Source of the DNA: Helicoverpa zea
Taxonomy: Eukaryota; Arthropoda; Insecta; Lepidoptera; Noctuidae
Direction: 5' to 3'
DNA: 64,000 bases
NCBI RefSeq assembly: GCF_022581195.2
Contig: NC_061465.1
Span: 4,838,501-4,902,500 of the forward strand
This document shows positions 35,136 through 47,345 of this stretch, piece after piece. The stretch's first letter is position 1. Every line of letters begins with the position of its first letter. The translations under genes were made by a program, and so were the position numbers. The notes under the pieces are model-generated. The model was not told the origin of the DNA and ran no database searches. It worked only from the letters and a program-made list of their open reading frames with translations.

Positions 35136-35960
35136 GTAAATAAAGGAGATTGGGCAAGAATGTATGAAGTTTGGTCCAAATGTCCACCACGAACGAGACC
35201 TATATAATTAAATACTCCACTTTATTTAGAGTAACTTTTACTAAGAAAGTAAAAAAAAAAACAATGCCAAAAAAAAGTTATAGCCAAAAATGTATTCTTA
35301 ATTTTCGGTAGTTTTTGTATGTTATCATTATTATTTTTTATTTTATTCCACTTCCATTTCCGCACTTTATCTAAAACTAAGATGAGTAAGACACATTTGC
35401 ATATAAACAGCCCATATTTTTTTACCCGATGGATGTACGAAGAGCTGCGGGTTGTTCGAAAGAGATACCGCGGCCCTGGTACACAAAAGGCCTATGACGG
35501 AACACGACGGTTTTTAGTCAGTAAGAGTCTGACACTCCCTCTCCGCTGCTAACCCACAGCGGGAGGGGTCATCTGATGATTTTTGACGTCGTTAAAAAAA
35601 AATGGATGTACGAATCACTAACCAATTGAGGCGCCAGAAGTGCTTGAATATACTCAGCGGTGCCTGGATCTAAGAAAGTTCGATGTAACTGGTGGTGTCT
35701 TCTCTTGAATAATGAACAATTCTATTTTATCTTAAGTTACAGAAAGTACGAAAATCGACCATCACGAAAAGTAATTGAAAAAATAAAATTGAAAAAATCT
35801 ATAAAATGTATTATTTGATTTTGCTATAACTTTTTTCTGGCATTATATTTTTTTTAACTTTCATAACAAAAAATGTTCTATATTTAACGGGCTATCTGGC
35901 CATATAGGTCTCGTTCGTGGTGGACATTTGGACCGGAATCGCCCATTGTCCTTTATATTT
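35136..35960. mobile_element. Foldback element with inverted ends, interrupted by a retroposon
   Basis: Left end TAAATAAAGGAGATTGGGC with GGTCCAAATGTCCACCACGA and ACGAGACCTATAT is answered in reverse complement at the right by TCTCGTTCGTGGTGGACATT, TGGACC and GCCCATTGTCCTTTATATTT. Pairing continues inward (AATGCCAAAAAAAAGTTATAG against CTATAACTTTTTTCTGGCAT). No protein is encoded. The centre holds a separate insertion at 35442-35601. Confidence 0.75.
35442..35601 (+). mobile_element. 5'-truncated retroposon with poly(A) and 13-bp target duplication
   Basis: The 160-bp insertion is flanked by exact ATGGATGTACGAA copies at 35429-35441 and 35602-35614 and ends in GACGTCGTTAAAAAAAA. Its sequence (GCTGCGGGTTGTTCGAAAG, ACCGCGGCCCTGGTAC, TTTTTAGTCAGTAAGAGTC) belongs to the family also found at 39408-40345 and in the palindrome at 57897-60080. 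It is the 3' end of a LINE. Confidence 0.85.
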
Positions 35961-38575
35961 CACTTTTTCTAAGCAATTAATTATTGTTTTATACTGATTA
36001 CAATTTTTACAGAATGACTAGCATAAACAGTATTTTTTTCGTTATTTACTTGCAGCTCATTAGGTGATATCAGCACCATAGTTCACGACTATACGTCAGT
36101 GCAAAAATTGTGCAGTGCCGTAGTGTCTAAGTAAATTTGGTCATCTCACCCAATCTGTGTTTTCGAGGGGTCAGGCCTGCGTGAGCCATCGAGATTTGAG
36201 GGTCAGCCCTAACTATGAATCATTGTCGCGAAGACGTTCCTTATTTAATTTGCTCTCTGTTTTAGGTGTGTTTTCGTTTGTGTGTCTTAGTCACCCCCTA
36301 GTAACGTTTCTGATGGGAGTGAAAAATATTGTATGTGGTCACGTTTTCTTTGTGTTTGTTCCATTTAAGTTGATTCCAAAATAAATAACACTCACAAGTA
36401 CCGATAAAGAAAATACCTATAGAAAATCCGTAATTTTCTTACTGTAACAGGATAATTGTGGGACGTTCCTACATGCAAAATAATTGCAACCTCTCATTAA
36501 CAATTCGCTTAACTAAATCAAAGACACGAAACACATTAAAAACAATAGCTGCGCCAATTCACGTTCCATACTTAAATCTCCTTTAATCCTTTAGGGGAGA
36601 GGCTTAAGATAAACATACGTTTGAAAACCCCGAGGGTACGTGTGAAAGTACTGCGGAACTCTAAGACAGTATCGGTGGCCATATTTCTCTTAGGCCATCA
36701 ACACACGAGCGTGTTCGCAGCGGAAATCTGCCAGCCGCAGCGGATCCCGCCATCGACACTAGGCTTTATTTAGCGTGAAAGTTTATAGTAAAGGGTATTA
36801 TAATACAGTACATACATACGATTGGAAACGAAAGGTTCTTCAATGGTCTGTGTCTAAAAGTACCGATTTGAGTACAGTTTTCACATGCTAAGTGGAAATG
36901 TTTTGTTTATTACGGAGGATTTTCTATTTACAAAATTACCTTAATCATGTTTACCACAATTTAATCTCATTTAAAATTTACCCACGATGTACCTCCGAAC
37001 GGAAACAAAATACCGGGGAAACCTGAATAAACAAACGTACCTACGAAATAAAATTAAAAAGAAAAAAAAACTAAACACTGTATACGAAATGAAATGGGTA
37101 AAGCAAATAACATGAAGTGAGACATTTGCATTTATGTTAATTTCGCGAAATTTTGTAACAACGCTCATATAACGGGCCTTCGGGAGTTTCCGAATACAAG
37201 TTTCAGTTGCGAGTCGCTCGGTAAAAATTAAATCCATGCTGTAATTTCGCGCTCGAATGGACAATTTGCTTATTAATTTTAGGGTACCTATTGCTTTTCA
37301 GTAATTGCTTACATGAAAGCTACGGATTTTGTATCCATTCTCATACAAGCCCATTGAATATCAGGTTTACTGAAATGGTTAAAGTGCAATTGATCATGTT
37401 TAATTTCTCGGAACAGTGACATTCTATGACGTTTTATTGATGGCAATTACATTCGCAAAACTAGTTAGTATAAATAACAAAACATAATAAAATTTTATTT
37501 TATTTCTCTGTAGCTTTGAGACATAGATAAAATTTTTACTGTCAATACCTGAAAATGGTATATTTAAAGCCTAATTTTCTTCTTCCTGCTGCCCGGTTCC
37601 AATTGATTAAAGGCTTAATTAAAGCCTTTTTACTAAAATAATCATAACAGTAATAAAACATTATGCCTATCAATATTTCTGGAATAGGATTTGAATAAAA
37701 CCTTATTCAAATACAGTTCCAGGAATAGGCATAGGCATATAAAAAATAAATCTATTCAATGTGAATTTTTGGTGTTGTTTCATTGTTTAGGTTTCCTAGA
37801 ATCGTGTATGTTAGTTTTTAGATTACCTATGTATTTATTTACACTTAATTAATCAGTAAATTAATATCCCCATTTTTCAGAAGCGATTTTGGTCTGTACC
37901 GGCGATTCATCACACCAGTTTTGCGATCACTACCACAGATGACTAAATAGACTGCATACCACTTATTTACGCATAGATTGATTCATCTATGAAGTGTAAC
38001 GAAAAGTTTGACAAGTCTTTAATTGCAATTATTTAATTTAATTGCAATTATTGCTTTTATTTAAATCATATTCGTTTTATTTGTAGGAATAACAGGACAT
38101 TTATGACAAAAACATTTTTGTAGATTATGGACAGGACAGGGATACCAAACATTGTGTCAGAATTTCGGATATCATTATCATAATTGTTCTTTAATATTTC
38201 TCTTGTGTACGGTACCTGATTATTAAGCTAGCTACGCTCCCATGCTCCAGGCTTGGTCCCACGTGACTCCAGCGCATTTATTAGCTAATTTACTATTTTC
38301 AGCAGCGCTACAGCGCTTTGTGATCGTAATGCACTGTCAAACACTCTTTGTAACTTTAATGAGAAATTTTAGCTCCAAACTGTTCGTTGTAGAACAATTA
38401 GTTAGCGCAGCTTTTTACCCAGCAGCTTGAATTCTAATTAATTGAATTTACAATTAAGTTTAAGTTAATTGAATTTACAATTGGTCTACGTTTACACACG
38501 TAATGAACTCCACGTGTGCAGATAGTGGTAATAACTGCATGCATAAAGGCATGTGTTTGTTAATTTATGCTAGAA
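35961..38575. other. Gene-free stretch
   Basis: AT-rich with no recognised gene. A small GC-rich block at 36693-36770 (GGCCATCAACACACGAGCG, GCGGATCCCGCC) looks like a fragment of a moth MITE end, but no matching second end was found. Confidence 0.35.
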
Positions 38576-38850
38576 TCTATACATATAATAAAATGATAGG
38601 AAAGTCAAAACTGTACATTGAATATTTTTTTAAAAGAATACTTGGGGGGTGATCCATAATCGATTCTGAACCCAAAAATGTAGTTTTTAGAATTTTTGTC
38701 TGTATGTCTGTTTATCTGTTTGTCTGTATGTTTGTCCCGGATAAACTCAAAAAGTACTGCATGGATTTAAACCAAATTTTGCATGAATATTACTTGAGGA
38801 CCGGTTCAACACATAGGCTATATATTATCACGCTATCCCTTACGGGGGAT
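38576..38850 (+). mobile_element. Helitron-like 5' fragment
   Basis: Begins TCTATACATATAATAAAATG and continues with GTCTGTATGTCTGTTTATCT, ACTCAAAAAGTACTGCATGG and AACACATAGGCTATATATTA, sequences typical of lepidopteran Helitrons. No 3' CTAG end follows directly; an isolated 3' end of the same superfamily lies at 40815-40847. Confidence 0.7.
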
Positions 38851-39407
38851 GAGCAATGAATCATTATTTCTGTTAACGTTTCTGTGAAAGCGTATGCAAT
38901 AATAATTGAATGTTGTACTTATATTAGTTGACCGGCCTATTATTAATCTTTAAACAGAAAATCTTGTGTTTATAAATAACTCGGGAGAAATATAAAAATT
39001 TACGAAATTGTTTAGCCAAGGTTAACGTGGCTCCATTTATGGTATTTAAAATACATCAAATTTGACAAAGCATCGAGGTGGTAAATAAATAACACATATT
39101 AATTACCATTTATATTCACAGATGGAGTTGTCTATTTTCTATAATTCACCATATTGTAACAGAGGGTTTATTTTTTCTATAGTTATTTTAATTTAATATT
39201 GTTTGTCAGTTTGCCATGCCACATCAATATCCCGCTATAATTGTTATCGTGATGCAAGGAAAATTGATAGTACTTATCCAAAGTTAAGACGGAGCCGCGG
39301 AACAATTAACTATCATGTAAAGTCAAAGAATGAGTTGCACATTTTTTCATAAGCAAATTTACTTGGGGTTTTATTAGTTTAGCTTATCATCCAGTAATGT
39401 GGTGGCT

Positions 39408-39560
39408 TTTTTATGAGAGATCATAAAATGATCCTTGGCGCTGAGGGCTAGCAGCATGAGAAAGTGTCAGACTCTGATTGACTAAAACCCATCGTATTCC
39501 TTCTTAAGACTTTTATGTATCAGGGCCGAGATAACTATTTCGAACAATATGATAACCTGA
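39408..39560 (-). mobile_element. LINE 3'-end fragment, minus strand
   Basis: In reverse complement this reads GATGGGTTTTAGTCAATCAG, AGTCTGACACTTTCTCATGC, TGATCTCTCATAAAAAAG, the same 3' end as the retroposon at 35442-35601. The inner part (CAGGGCCGAGATAACTATTT, CGAACAA) is the family's upstream motif, here mutated. Confidence 0.6.
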
Positions 39561-39959
39561 AAGCAACTTTAACTTTGGAAAAGTACTATTGAGTAGAACT
39601 CAAATAAATTTTAGTGTGGTGTAAAACATGCAACGCTTAAGGATCGTAGAAGAAAGGTGAAAGATCAATCTCTCGCAAGGGCTGTTAAGCGTGAGGTAAG
39701 GCTCCTGTACCTTGAGAAACAAGCCCAGACACAAAGTGCAGATTAAAAGAAATGGGAGCTTCTCGAGTTAATACCATACGCACGTAAGAAGCTTTTTCGC
39801 CTATCTTCGTCGCATGCTAGAGACATATTATACTTTCTTTCGACTTCTGATCTGCCAGACCCGAGCTGAGTCTAAAAAACGCCTTTTTGATAATCACGTT
39901 CGATATCATTCAGTTACAAAGGCAGAATTGCCATCAAACATGTTTTCGCTAAATGTGCT

Positions 39960-40345
39960 ATCCGCCGTTGCCTCCTTCTGCGCAGAAATCATGCTGGAGT
40001 AGGAGGCAGCGGACTGACTGAAAATTCGCACTTCTCATTATAACCGCTTTGGTGAACGAGGAAGACAGTCGGGTGTCGAGAGTCGACTCCCGGCCACCGC
40101 AGTCTATGGGCGGTGAGTTCGGGTGGCTCATCTTCTTCCGTCTCCTAGGAGACAACAGGCCCATGTCGGCGACGCGCGTTGTTCCACGCGCCCCTGAAGG
40201 AGAGTCAACAAACCCCAGTGGGCAAAAGCCTGCAGGGGCTGCGAGATTGTTCGAAAGAGTTATCGGGGCAGAAGTACACAAAGGGCTTAAGAAGGAAAAT
40301 GGTGGGTTTTATTCGGTATGAGTCTGACGCACCCTCACGCTGCAT
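39960..40345 (+). mobile_element. LINE 3'-region fragment, plus strand
   Basis: Shares in order with 59090-59460: CTCCTTCTGCGCAG, GGGTGTCGAGA, CTCCCGGC, GGGCGGTGAGTT, GGAGACAACAGGCCC, CAAACCCCAGTGGG, GGGCTGCGAGATTGTTCGAA. This GC-rich block contains overlapping open frames on both strands that look like by-products, not protein domains. With the minus-strand fragment at 39408-39560 it forms an inverted pair about 400 bp apart. Confidence 0.6.
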
Positions 40346-40814
40346 CTATTGCGATGCCAGACATTACATTGTCGCTGACAGAAAACCTTATTCTATTATG
40401 ATCAAATCAAACTGATGGCTGAGTACTACATTTATCTCCTGGATGCCATACAACGTGTTGCAAATGACTTTGGGAACTTGGTCATCCTTTTCTCCGCCTT
40501 CACTGCAGATTAACGGTAGATACATGTAGGTACAAATTAAATCAAGACATCCTTGGCTATGTGCAATAATCTGTATGTCATCTTCAGTCAAGTGGTCATG
40601 TTTATCACGTATTAACCAACTAAATTAAATTAAGATATACGATTGAAAACATTTGCATATGTTTTCAAAACGGTTGACTAGACCCAAAGATTTCCTGAAC
40701 ATTACAAACTTTACTTCTTTATTTAGATAAATGGCCACACATCCACAACACAACATTTATTGGTCAACCTGTGCGGCTGCTAAGTAGTAATCCTCCAGCT
40801 CCGCATTCTATATT

Positions 40815-40847
40815 GCCCACGCAGACGAAGTCGCGGGCAACAGCTAG
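40815..40847 (+). mobile_element. Isolated Helitron 3' end
   Basis: GCCCACGCAGACGAAGTCGC continuing GGGCAACAGCTAG with T after it is the standard lepidopteran Helitron terminus: an imperfect GC hairpin (GCCC with GGGC) followed by CTAG. Confidence 0.75.
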
Positions 40848-43800
40848 TTAATTTATAAATTTCCTGTAGAGTAGTAGTAGAGTCAGTACTAATAGGTATC
40901 TATGATTGATTATAAATATTTTTACACCAACACAAGATACACTAGGGCAGTGTTTAAGTTTCATATTATGAAATTGTCCTGAATTTCAAGACGAGAAGTA
41001 CGGGGACTACTTATGCCTTGAACGTGCACGATGTAGCAATGTAGGCACTTACCCACTAACAATATCGCAAGCACAGCCCAGCAAAGCTGGTTATCCATCA
41101 CAATTAAATATATACCTGACGTTAGAATGAAAACCGTCTATTATATTCAATAATTTCAATATTAATCAAAATTCAACATGCTATAAAACACAATTTGTCG
41201 CGAGTGCAACTGACGTTAGCCACAAGGGTTAAGCCAACCCTGTGACTGCCGCCGTCCTTCATAATTAATCGGGAACGGGTTGTGCGGTAACAAACGGGAA
41301 ACACGCTTCGTGCGACATTTCATCCTCTGACCGAACATCGTTCTCTGTTATTTCAATGGGAGATTGAGTCCCTTTTGTGTTTTTTGAGTGTCCAATTTAG
41401 CCTGTGGCGATTGAATGGGTTAAAACTCCTATTACGGTAGTGGGCTGAAAGCGGTAGCCTTTTCACGCGTACGCGATAGACGTAAGCGCGCTTTACAAAA
41501 GGTCGTCGCGTTAAGGTAAACTCACTGCACAGATTGGTGCTGAAAAATAGGCCTACATCGATGCCATTTTGATTAAATGATGTGGGCCTCTGCACTTGGT
41601 TATTTACTTTACCTTAAATAGCAAGATATGCTCGTAGTCTTGCAAAGACCCTTTACACAATGCCGGACCAGAGAATTTCGCTAGACTGGCAACTACAGCG
41701 CTGTATCGACTAAGCATAGATAAATATTAGCCGAACGTGACTACACGCTACACTGTTGCATTACCAGACTCAAAGAAGATACACACAAAGTAAATATGGT
41801 AATAATATTTTGTTGACCAGTGTTTGAATGTTAGCTTACAAATTTTTGTTAAAAGATAACTAATGAAAATTACTTTATTAATGTTTTATATTACACGACA
41901 AAAACACGTATATTTTTGGTATTTTATTCTATGCAATTTTCATTTGTGTGAAGTAATTTATCAGTATCATTTAATTGTACCCATGTTGTGAAAATAGGAA
42001 ATGAATTAAGTAAATATCCTTCCCTCTGAATATTGAAATGAAAAACGAACCTAAAGAAGTTTGAATGCCATGCGCCACCAGCACTGCATTAGCAAAATCT
42101 TTTTCATCATCATCTTTTTATGCATCCCAAATTATTGGCAAGTCTAATCACATTACCGTAATATGATGATAACCAATAAAAAAATTGCATATAGATGTAG
42201 ACACTTACATTCATTAAACCATAGTGATGTAGGTACGAAACGAATGCATATCGATGAACATCAAAAATTCATACAGACCTACACGAAAAGTTGTGTGCAT
42301 AAAACTCGTACCACAAAAGCATCGATATTTTTTATATTCAACATGGGAGGATATTTCATTGATCTTTTATTGCGTTTACACTGGGGGGATAAAATCACAA
42401 CTTCGGGGAAGAAATGAACTGAAAGGAGAAAGGGTTGGCACCGACACGACTTGAATAGACAATGCTCATTCGAAATGTTGATTTGTTAAATCGCTACGCG
42501 CATACCAATGGTTTTGCTGGCTTTAAAATTAAATTGTTCTTTTAAAAGAACATGAATCGTGAAAAAGTAATTTTTGTATTTTACTTTTGCTGTACTTTTG
42601 AATTGAGTATTCTTAACGAAATTTTTGTTCAGAGCTTTGTTAAAGTTACCTTCAAATGCTGATTTTGCATCTACCTAAACTCTCTTGGGCAACAAAATAG
42701 GTTGCTCTTTCTATACTATACTGTGCCATGTTAGCATACTTATAGTATTCGAATATATTATTTAAATAAATTTATTTAATGAGATCATAATCCCATCCGT
42801 ATTTTCATTAAGTCTTTCCTTAGCTTAGATAATAACTACCCCACTGACACAATTTTCCTTGTTCGCAATCTGCATGGAAACGAAATAATTCACCGGCTTT
42901 CTTTATATTGTGCATAATATTAATATTGCGTATTCCCTCTCAGAGTATATTCATATCAAGGCACAAAAAGATATTCAGATCTGTAGAAATAAATTTAAAA
43001 TTTCATTTCAAAGAAACTTTCAGTTGCATGTAGGTGTAAATATGATAACTTAAATGTAAATATAAATGGTGATAACGTAAATAATAAGTAAGAATATAAT
43101 TTAAAAACGTAAATGAAGCTTCAAAATCTGCTAACAGCATTTAGGATTTCTGTGAAGCTGGATAGTTCAATTACCTGCCTACAAAAGTATTGAGGGTGCG
43201 TCTAAATATAAATCACTATCACATTAATGTAAAGCGAAGAATTAAAAATGTGCCTGTTTCTATTTAAAGAATTTGATAAGGAATAACTTGGACTAACTGC
43301 AGTTCTTTTGGTCTTATCGCAATAAAACAATGTTCAACATTTTACATACATCAATATACAAACAAGCACAATTCCAGCATTATACAATTTGAAATCTCAT
43401 ATGTTCTGTCAATGCTACATGTATTTCAGATAGCCAGAGCTTGGCAGAGTAACTCCATACCCTTGGTTTTGTGCAAGATCATTTCTCTCCGAGATGTAAT
43501 TTAAGTCAGACTGTGGCTTTGTATTACACGCTATGCAGTCGAGAACATCTTTTCTAATAACGCTTGCAGTTTCATCTTGGAAGGCTTATTATATATGAAA
43601 ATGGATTTTGTAGCTTTGAAGTTTAGTTGTAAATGTTTGCTGAAACTGTGGTGGGGTGCATTGGTTTATTATTTACACAAATGAAAATAGTCATTATAAG
43701 ATAGGTACTTTTATAGAAGTTCTAATTTAGACTTTGCTTGAATAGAAGTTTGGTTTATCATTAAATATTTATCAGGTTTCCGAACGTTAATTTGTGTGCC

Positions 43801-44175
43801 GCATCTGAAACTCACCAATAAAGAGCGCCATGACTAATTAACCGAGAACTTTAAAATAAACTCAATTAATTATCCCCAGACCATAAATTTAGTATGCTGA
43901 ACGCTACCAGACAGCAGCGGAACGAGGGTTAATCTGTAAATCATGTCAACTTCACACTACCGTTAAAACCTAAATACACGAAACAGTTTTAAACGAGACT
44001 AGCCACATTGTGAAAATTTTCACGCCCTTATTGCGTTGGGATAAAGTTTAGAATGTGGTTGAATTGGAAATGTGTTCGGATATCCGCAATTAAGTGGGCA
44101 GAGACGGGCATACATCAGCGGGTGGTGAGACCGAGCCCCCTAGCGGACAATCACGAAATGCTTTTATTTTTTCAG
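40848..44175. other. Gene-free stretch
   Basis: AT-rich with no recognised gene. At 42103-42150 a CATCATCATC run followed by TTTTTATGCATCCCA may be a very decayed minus-strand LINE tail. An open frame at 41353-41595 on minus has no recognisable family. Confidence 0.4.
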
Positions 44176-44261
44176 TCGGCGGCCGTTTATTGCCTCATCA
44201 GAGGCTGTTATGGTCTGGGGCACTGCAGTAACCGCCCGCCATTGCAATTTATACACGTTAC
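44176..44261 (+). CDS. Candidate exon, unidentified
   Basis: An acceptor with a T-rich tract (TTTTATTTTTTCAG ending at 44175) and a strong donor (GTAAGT at 44262) enclose 86 bp that is more GC-rich than its surroundings. One frame is open throughout (SAAVYCLIRGCYGLGHCSNR, then PPLQFIHV). Upstream GC-rich sequence from 44080 continues the same frame. I recognise no protein, and no companion exon was found, so this may be a chance pair of splice signals in a conserved or repeated block. Confidence 0.18.
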
Positions 44262-44269
44262 GTAAGTAA

Positions 44270-47200
44270 CTACATGTGTAACACCCCTGTTGGAGTACTC
44301 TGGAAAGTTAAGGGTACGAATGAAGAATTATGTATGAGCAGCGCCAGCGACGTGGTTTTCATTTTTTTCTGGTGTATTTTAATGTGTTGAAATGGCTTGG
44401 AAGGCTGCGCCACATTATTGCATTATATCGTTCAGTGAAATTTTCTTATTTTTGTTCAAGCTAATGTTTATACAATTCCAATAAACCTACGAATACTACC
44501 TTTCTACTACTTGCATTTGACATGAAATCAAGATATGCCAATGTAAATTTTCTTTTGTGAAGCGGCTTTCACATCAATGTTGTCAATATTCAAGACAGCC
44601 TTCACTCAAACAAACTTCATCAACAGCACCATACAATTAAATTACGCCTATTATTATAATAACAAGAACTCAAATCTATAGCAACTTGTAATTGGGTGCG
44701 ATCACTGTTAGACAGTCTGAATCGTTTAATCAACGGCGGTAATTACTTGTTAAAGTCAAACATTATATGGGTATATATGTAGGTATAATGTAGTTAATTG
44801 TTATATAGACGTTATGTTTGTAATTAGTGAATTAACTATTTGCACTTCTCTTTGTTGGCACGTGTGCTGGGAAATTGGATGGGAATTCCGCTGGAAATAC
44901 CAACCATAATCGATTTATTTGTATGTCTGCGTTCCTACTTATCTATTTGATGATGTTCGTTGCTACCTGTTTAGTTTCGTGCCTCGCTGTTTTTTAAAAT
45001 AAACAATGTATAATCTTTGTAAGTTGGTGTTTATAATGTAAACCTATAATAATTGTTGTAAATAATCGAGGAAATTAAAGGTCATTTGAAATTTGATTAT
45101 TGCTGATACAACTGCTAATATTAAAGGAAATTTCCACAACCCGACTTCATATAACAATTTTCATGTCTATATTTTGCTTGTTATTTCCATAGATCTGTCA
45201 ACAGGCTTGTATTCAAACTCATAATAATGTTCCAATATGTCGTCAGAGGTCATTAGTAACATCGTAAACGCCATTAATTACAATATATCCGTAGGAAGCA
45301 AATTAATGGCCAACAAGGCTACAATATAACGCAAATGAACCAAGAACCGCAGGATATCAATGACAATAATGATAAACAGGAAATCTAGACCGACTGCTGT
45401 GATAATTGTGTTTTATTACATAAGAGGGGGTCATAATTTTGGTCATTAAAATACCTGGATAAGTACAGGTATATGGGGAAATGTAAAAACATTCTATGTG
45501 CCGATGATTGATCAGGTAGTTGGCAAACAGTTTAGTCTGACATCTGGGGTTTATTAGCATTCACTCAGAATAATTAAGTACCTATCTTATTTTAAAACCC
45601 AATAAAACTACAGGTTAAAAAACCACACAAAGCTTGACTTTTTCGTTGTGATGACACTAGGAAAAAACTTTTTTTCAGTAAATATTACCTACTCCACCTT
45701 CCGATTTCACCAATAATAACCGATTAATTTCTCCACCAATCCATCAAAACGGGAAAACTTTCGAACTAATTTAGGTGCTTACTTAAAAAACTTCGTTCTC
45801 AAGTATATCGGGAGGAACATGCAAGTGCAATTTCGGTGGAAACTTTTGGAAGTGGTTGCTAACTTGAGTTGGTAACAGCACTGTATGCAAACTGGGTGGC
45901 GTAATCACTGTGCTTAACACCCCGTTACCGAGACCACTTCCCGTGTCTCTTGCCTATGGGCATGGAGTGATGAGTCAATGGACGAATAACGTACTTCAGA
46001 AGATTGTTTGAGATGAAGAAACTGTTGATTCATAGAATAATTGACTGATTGTGCAAAGATCCAGTTTTATAGCAGTTAAGTTCCCCTAAAATTGTAGGAG
46101 ATAACTATCTCTATGATTCACGAGCAGCCTCAAGAAATTTTTGTTACTCCAGAATTAACTATGACTCAAGTCATTCTAATATGTAAGCAATATGTTTAAA
46201 AAGTTTCATAGGAATCAGGTAAAAAAATATAGTGAAAGAATAACTGAATAACATCCAGATTTGTTGTTAGCAGTAGCAATTGGTGAGCAATTATTGAAAT
46301 CTTCATTTGTTAGTTACTCTATGTCCGCTAAGTTCTCTGTTTATTAGGATGGGGGCGTGTTCACGAAAATGTACTTTCAGACGAATCTAGACTAGGTTAA
46401 GACGCTGCTTTGTGAAGAAGATTCGCTACAAACCACTTCCATTAAAGTATAAAGCGGTTTTCATTATCACATCAACAAGATTTACTTATGTTTAATCTTC
46501 ACAATATAATGTATATTTACTGTAGGTTTCATAATACCTTAATCAAAATGTATTGTATTTAGTAAACAAAAAATGGGCACATAATATTTTAAATGTATTG
46601 TAAGCTTCGGCTTTCAATGGCTCTTTGACGACTTACGTGCTTTATTTTCAGGTTAATTAAAAGTTTTAAGCCGTCTTTTCAACGATACGCTACAAAGCTG
46701 GATATTTTTGAAAAACTGAAATTGATTGGTAGAAGAAAAATAATTTTGTATTTTATAGGTATTGCTAGACATTATCTTGCTATTAAAATAAAAATTGCTA
46801 TATTCAAAAAATTTTTAAGCTCACTTACTCAAGATAAACTTACTACAAATATTCTAAGAGAACTAATATTTAAATTCCTTTACATACGACCCAATGTTGA
46901 AATACCTTCCTCAAGTTCCCAGGGTCTATTTGTATAGGAGATCCATCAGCGTAGTTACCAGGTAATGAGGGTTAGGGCCACATATTTGTGTTGGCAGTCC
47001 TTAACCTACCTTTAGGATTAACCTTTTTAGTCATAGTTCAATAGTATGTCAACTTTACTGAAATAGTAAGGGTACACTGAATTTAACAAGTTACATTTTC
47101 TTTGAGTAAAGTTTAGTGTCTGTTTTTATATTACTATGTTAAATTATTACTGCTCTTTGTATGATTAAATTCGGGAAAGCATCAACAACCATTTATAGGG
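44270..47200. other. Gene-free stretch
   Basis: AT-rich, no recognised gene or repeat. An open frame at 46722-46937 is lysine/isoleucine-rich low-complexity sequence and not convincing. Confidence 0.4.
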
Positions 47201-47204
47201 CAGT

Positions 47205-47345
47205 ATAAACGGACAACGTGGTGAGGTGTCGGATGCGTCACGTGAAGCGCCGTCACGTCGCGCCGCCACGTCGCCGATGCTTCTCGCGTCGCCTAGCAAC
47301 CCTGCACCCCGCATTAATAATCTCCTCGGGTGTTCTGACCTCCTA
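47205..47345. promoter_or_regulatory. GC-rich block with E-box, CRE-like and X-box motifs (candidate promoter)
   Basis: A CpG-dense block stands out in AT-rich DNA. It contains GCGTCACGTGAAG (E-box CACGTG at 47239-47244), further CGTCACGTC and CCACGTCG repeats, and GTCGCCTAGCAAC at 47288-47300, which fits the RFX X-box consensus GTNRCC-N(0-3)-RGYAAC. X-boxes control ciliary genes in animals. No transcribed gene is recognisable next to it, and a GC-rich transposon fragment is an alternative. Confidence 0.3.
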
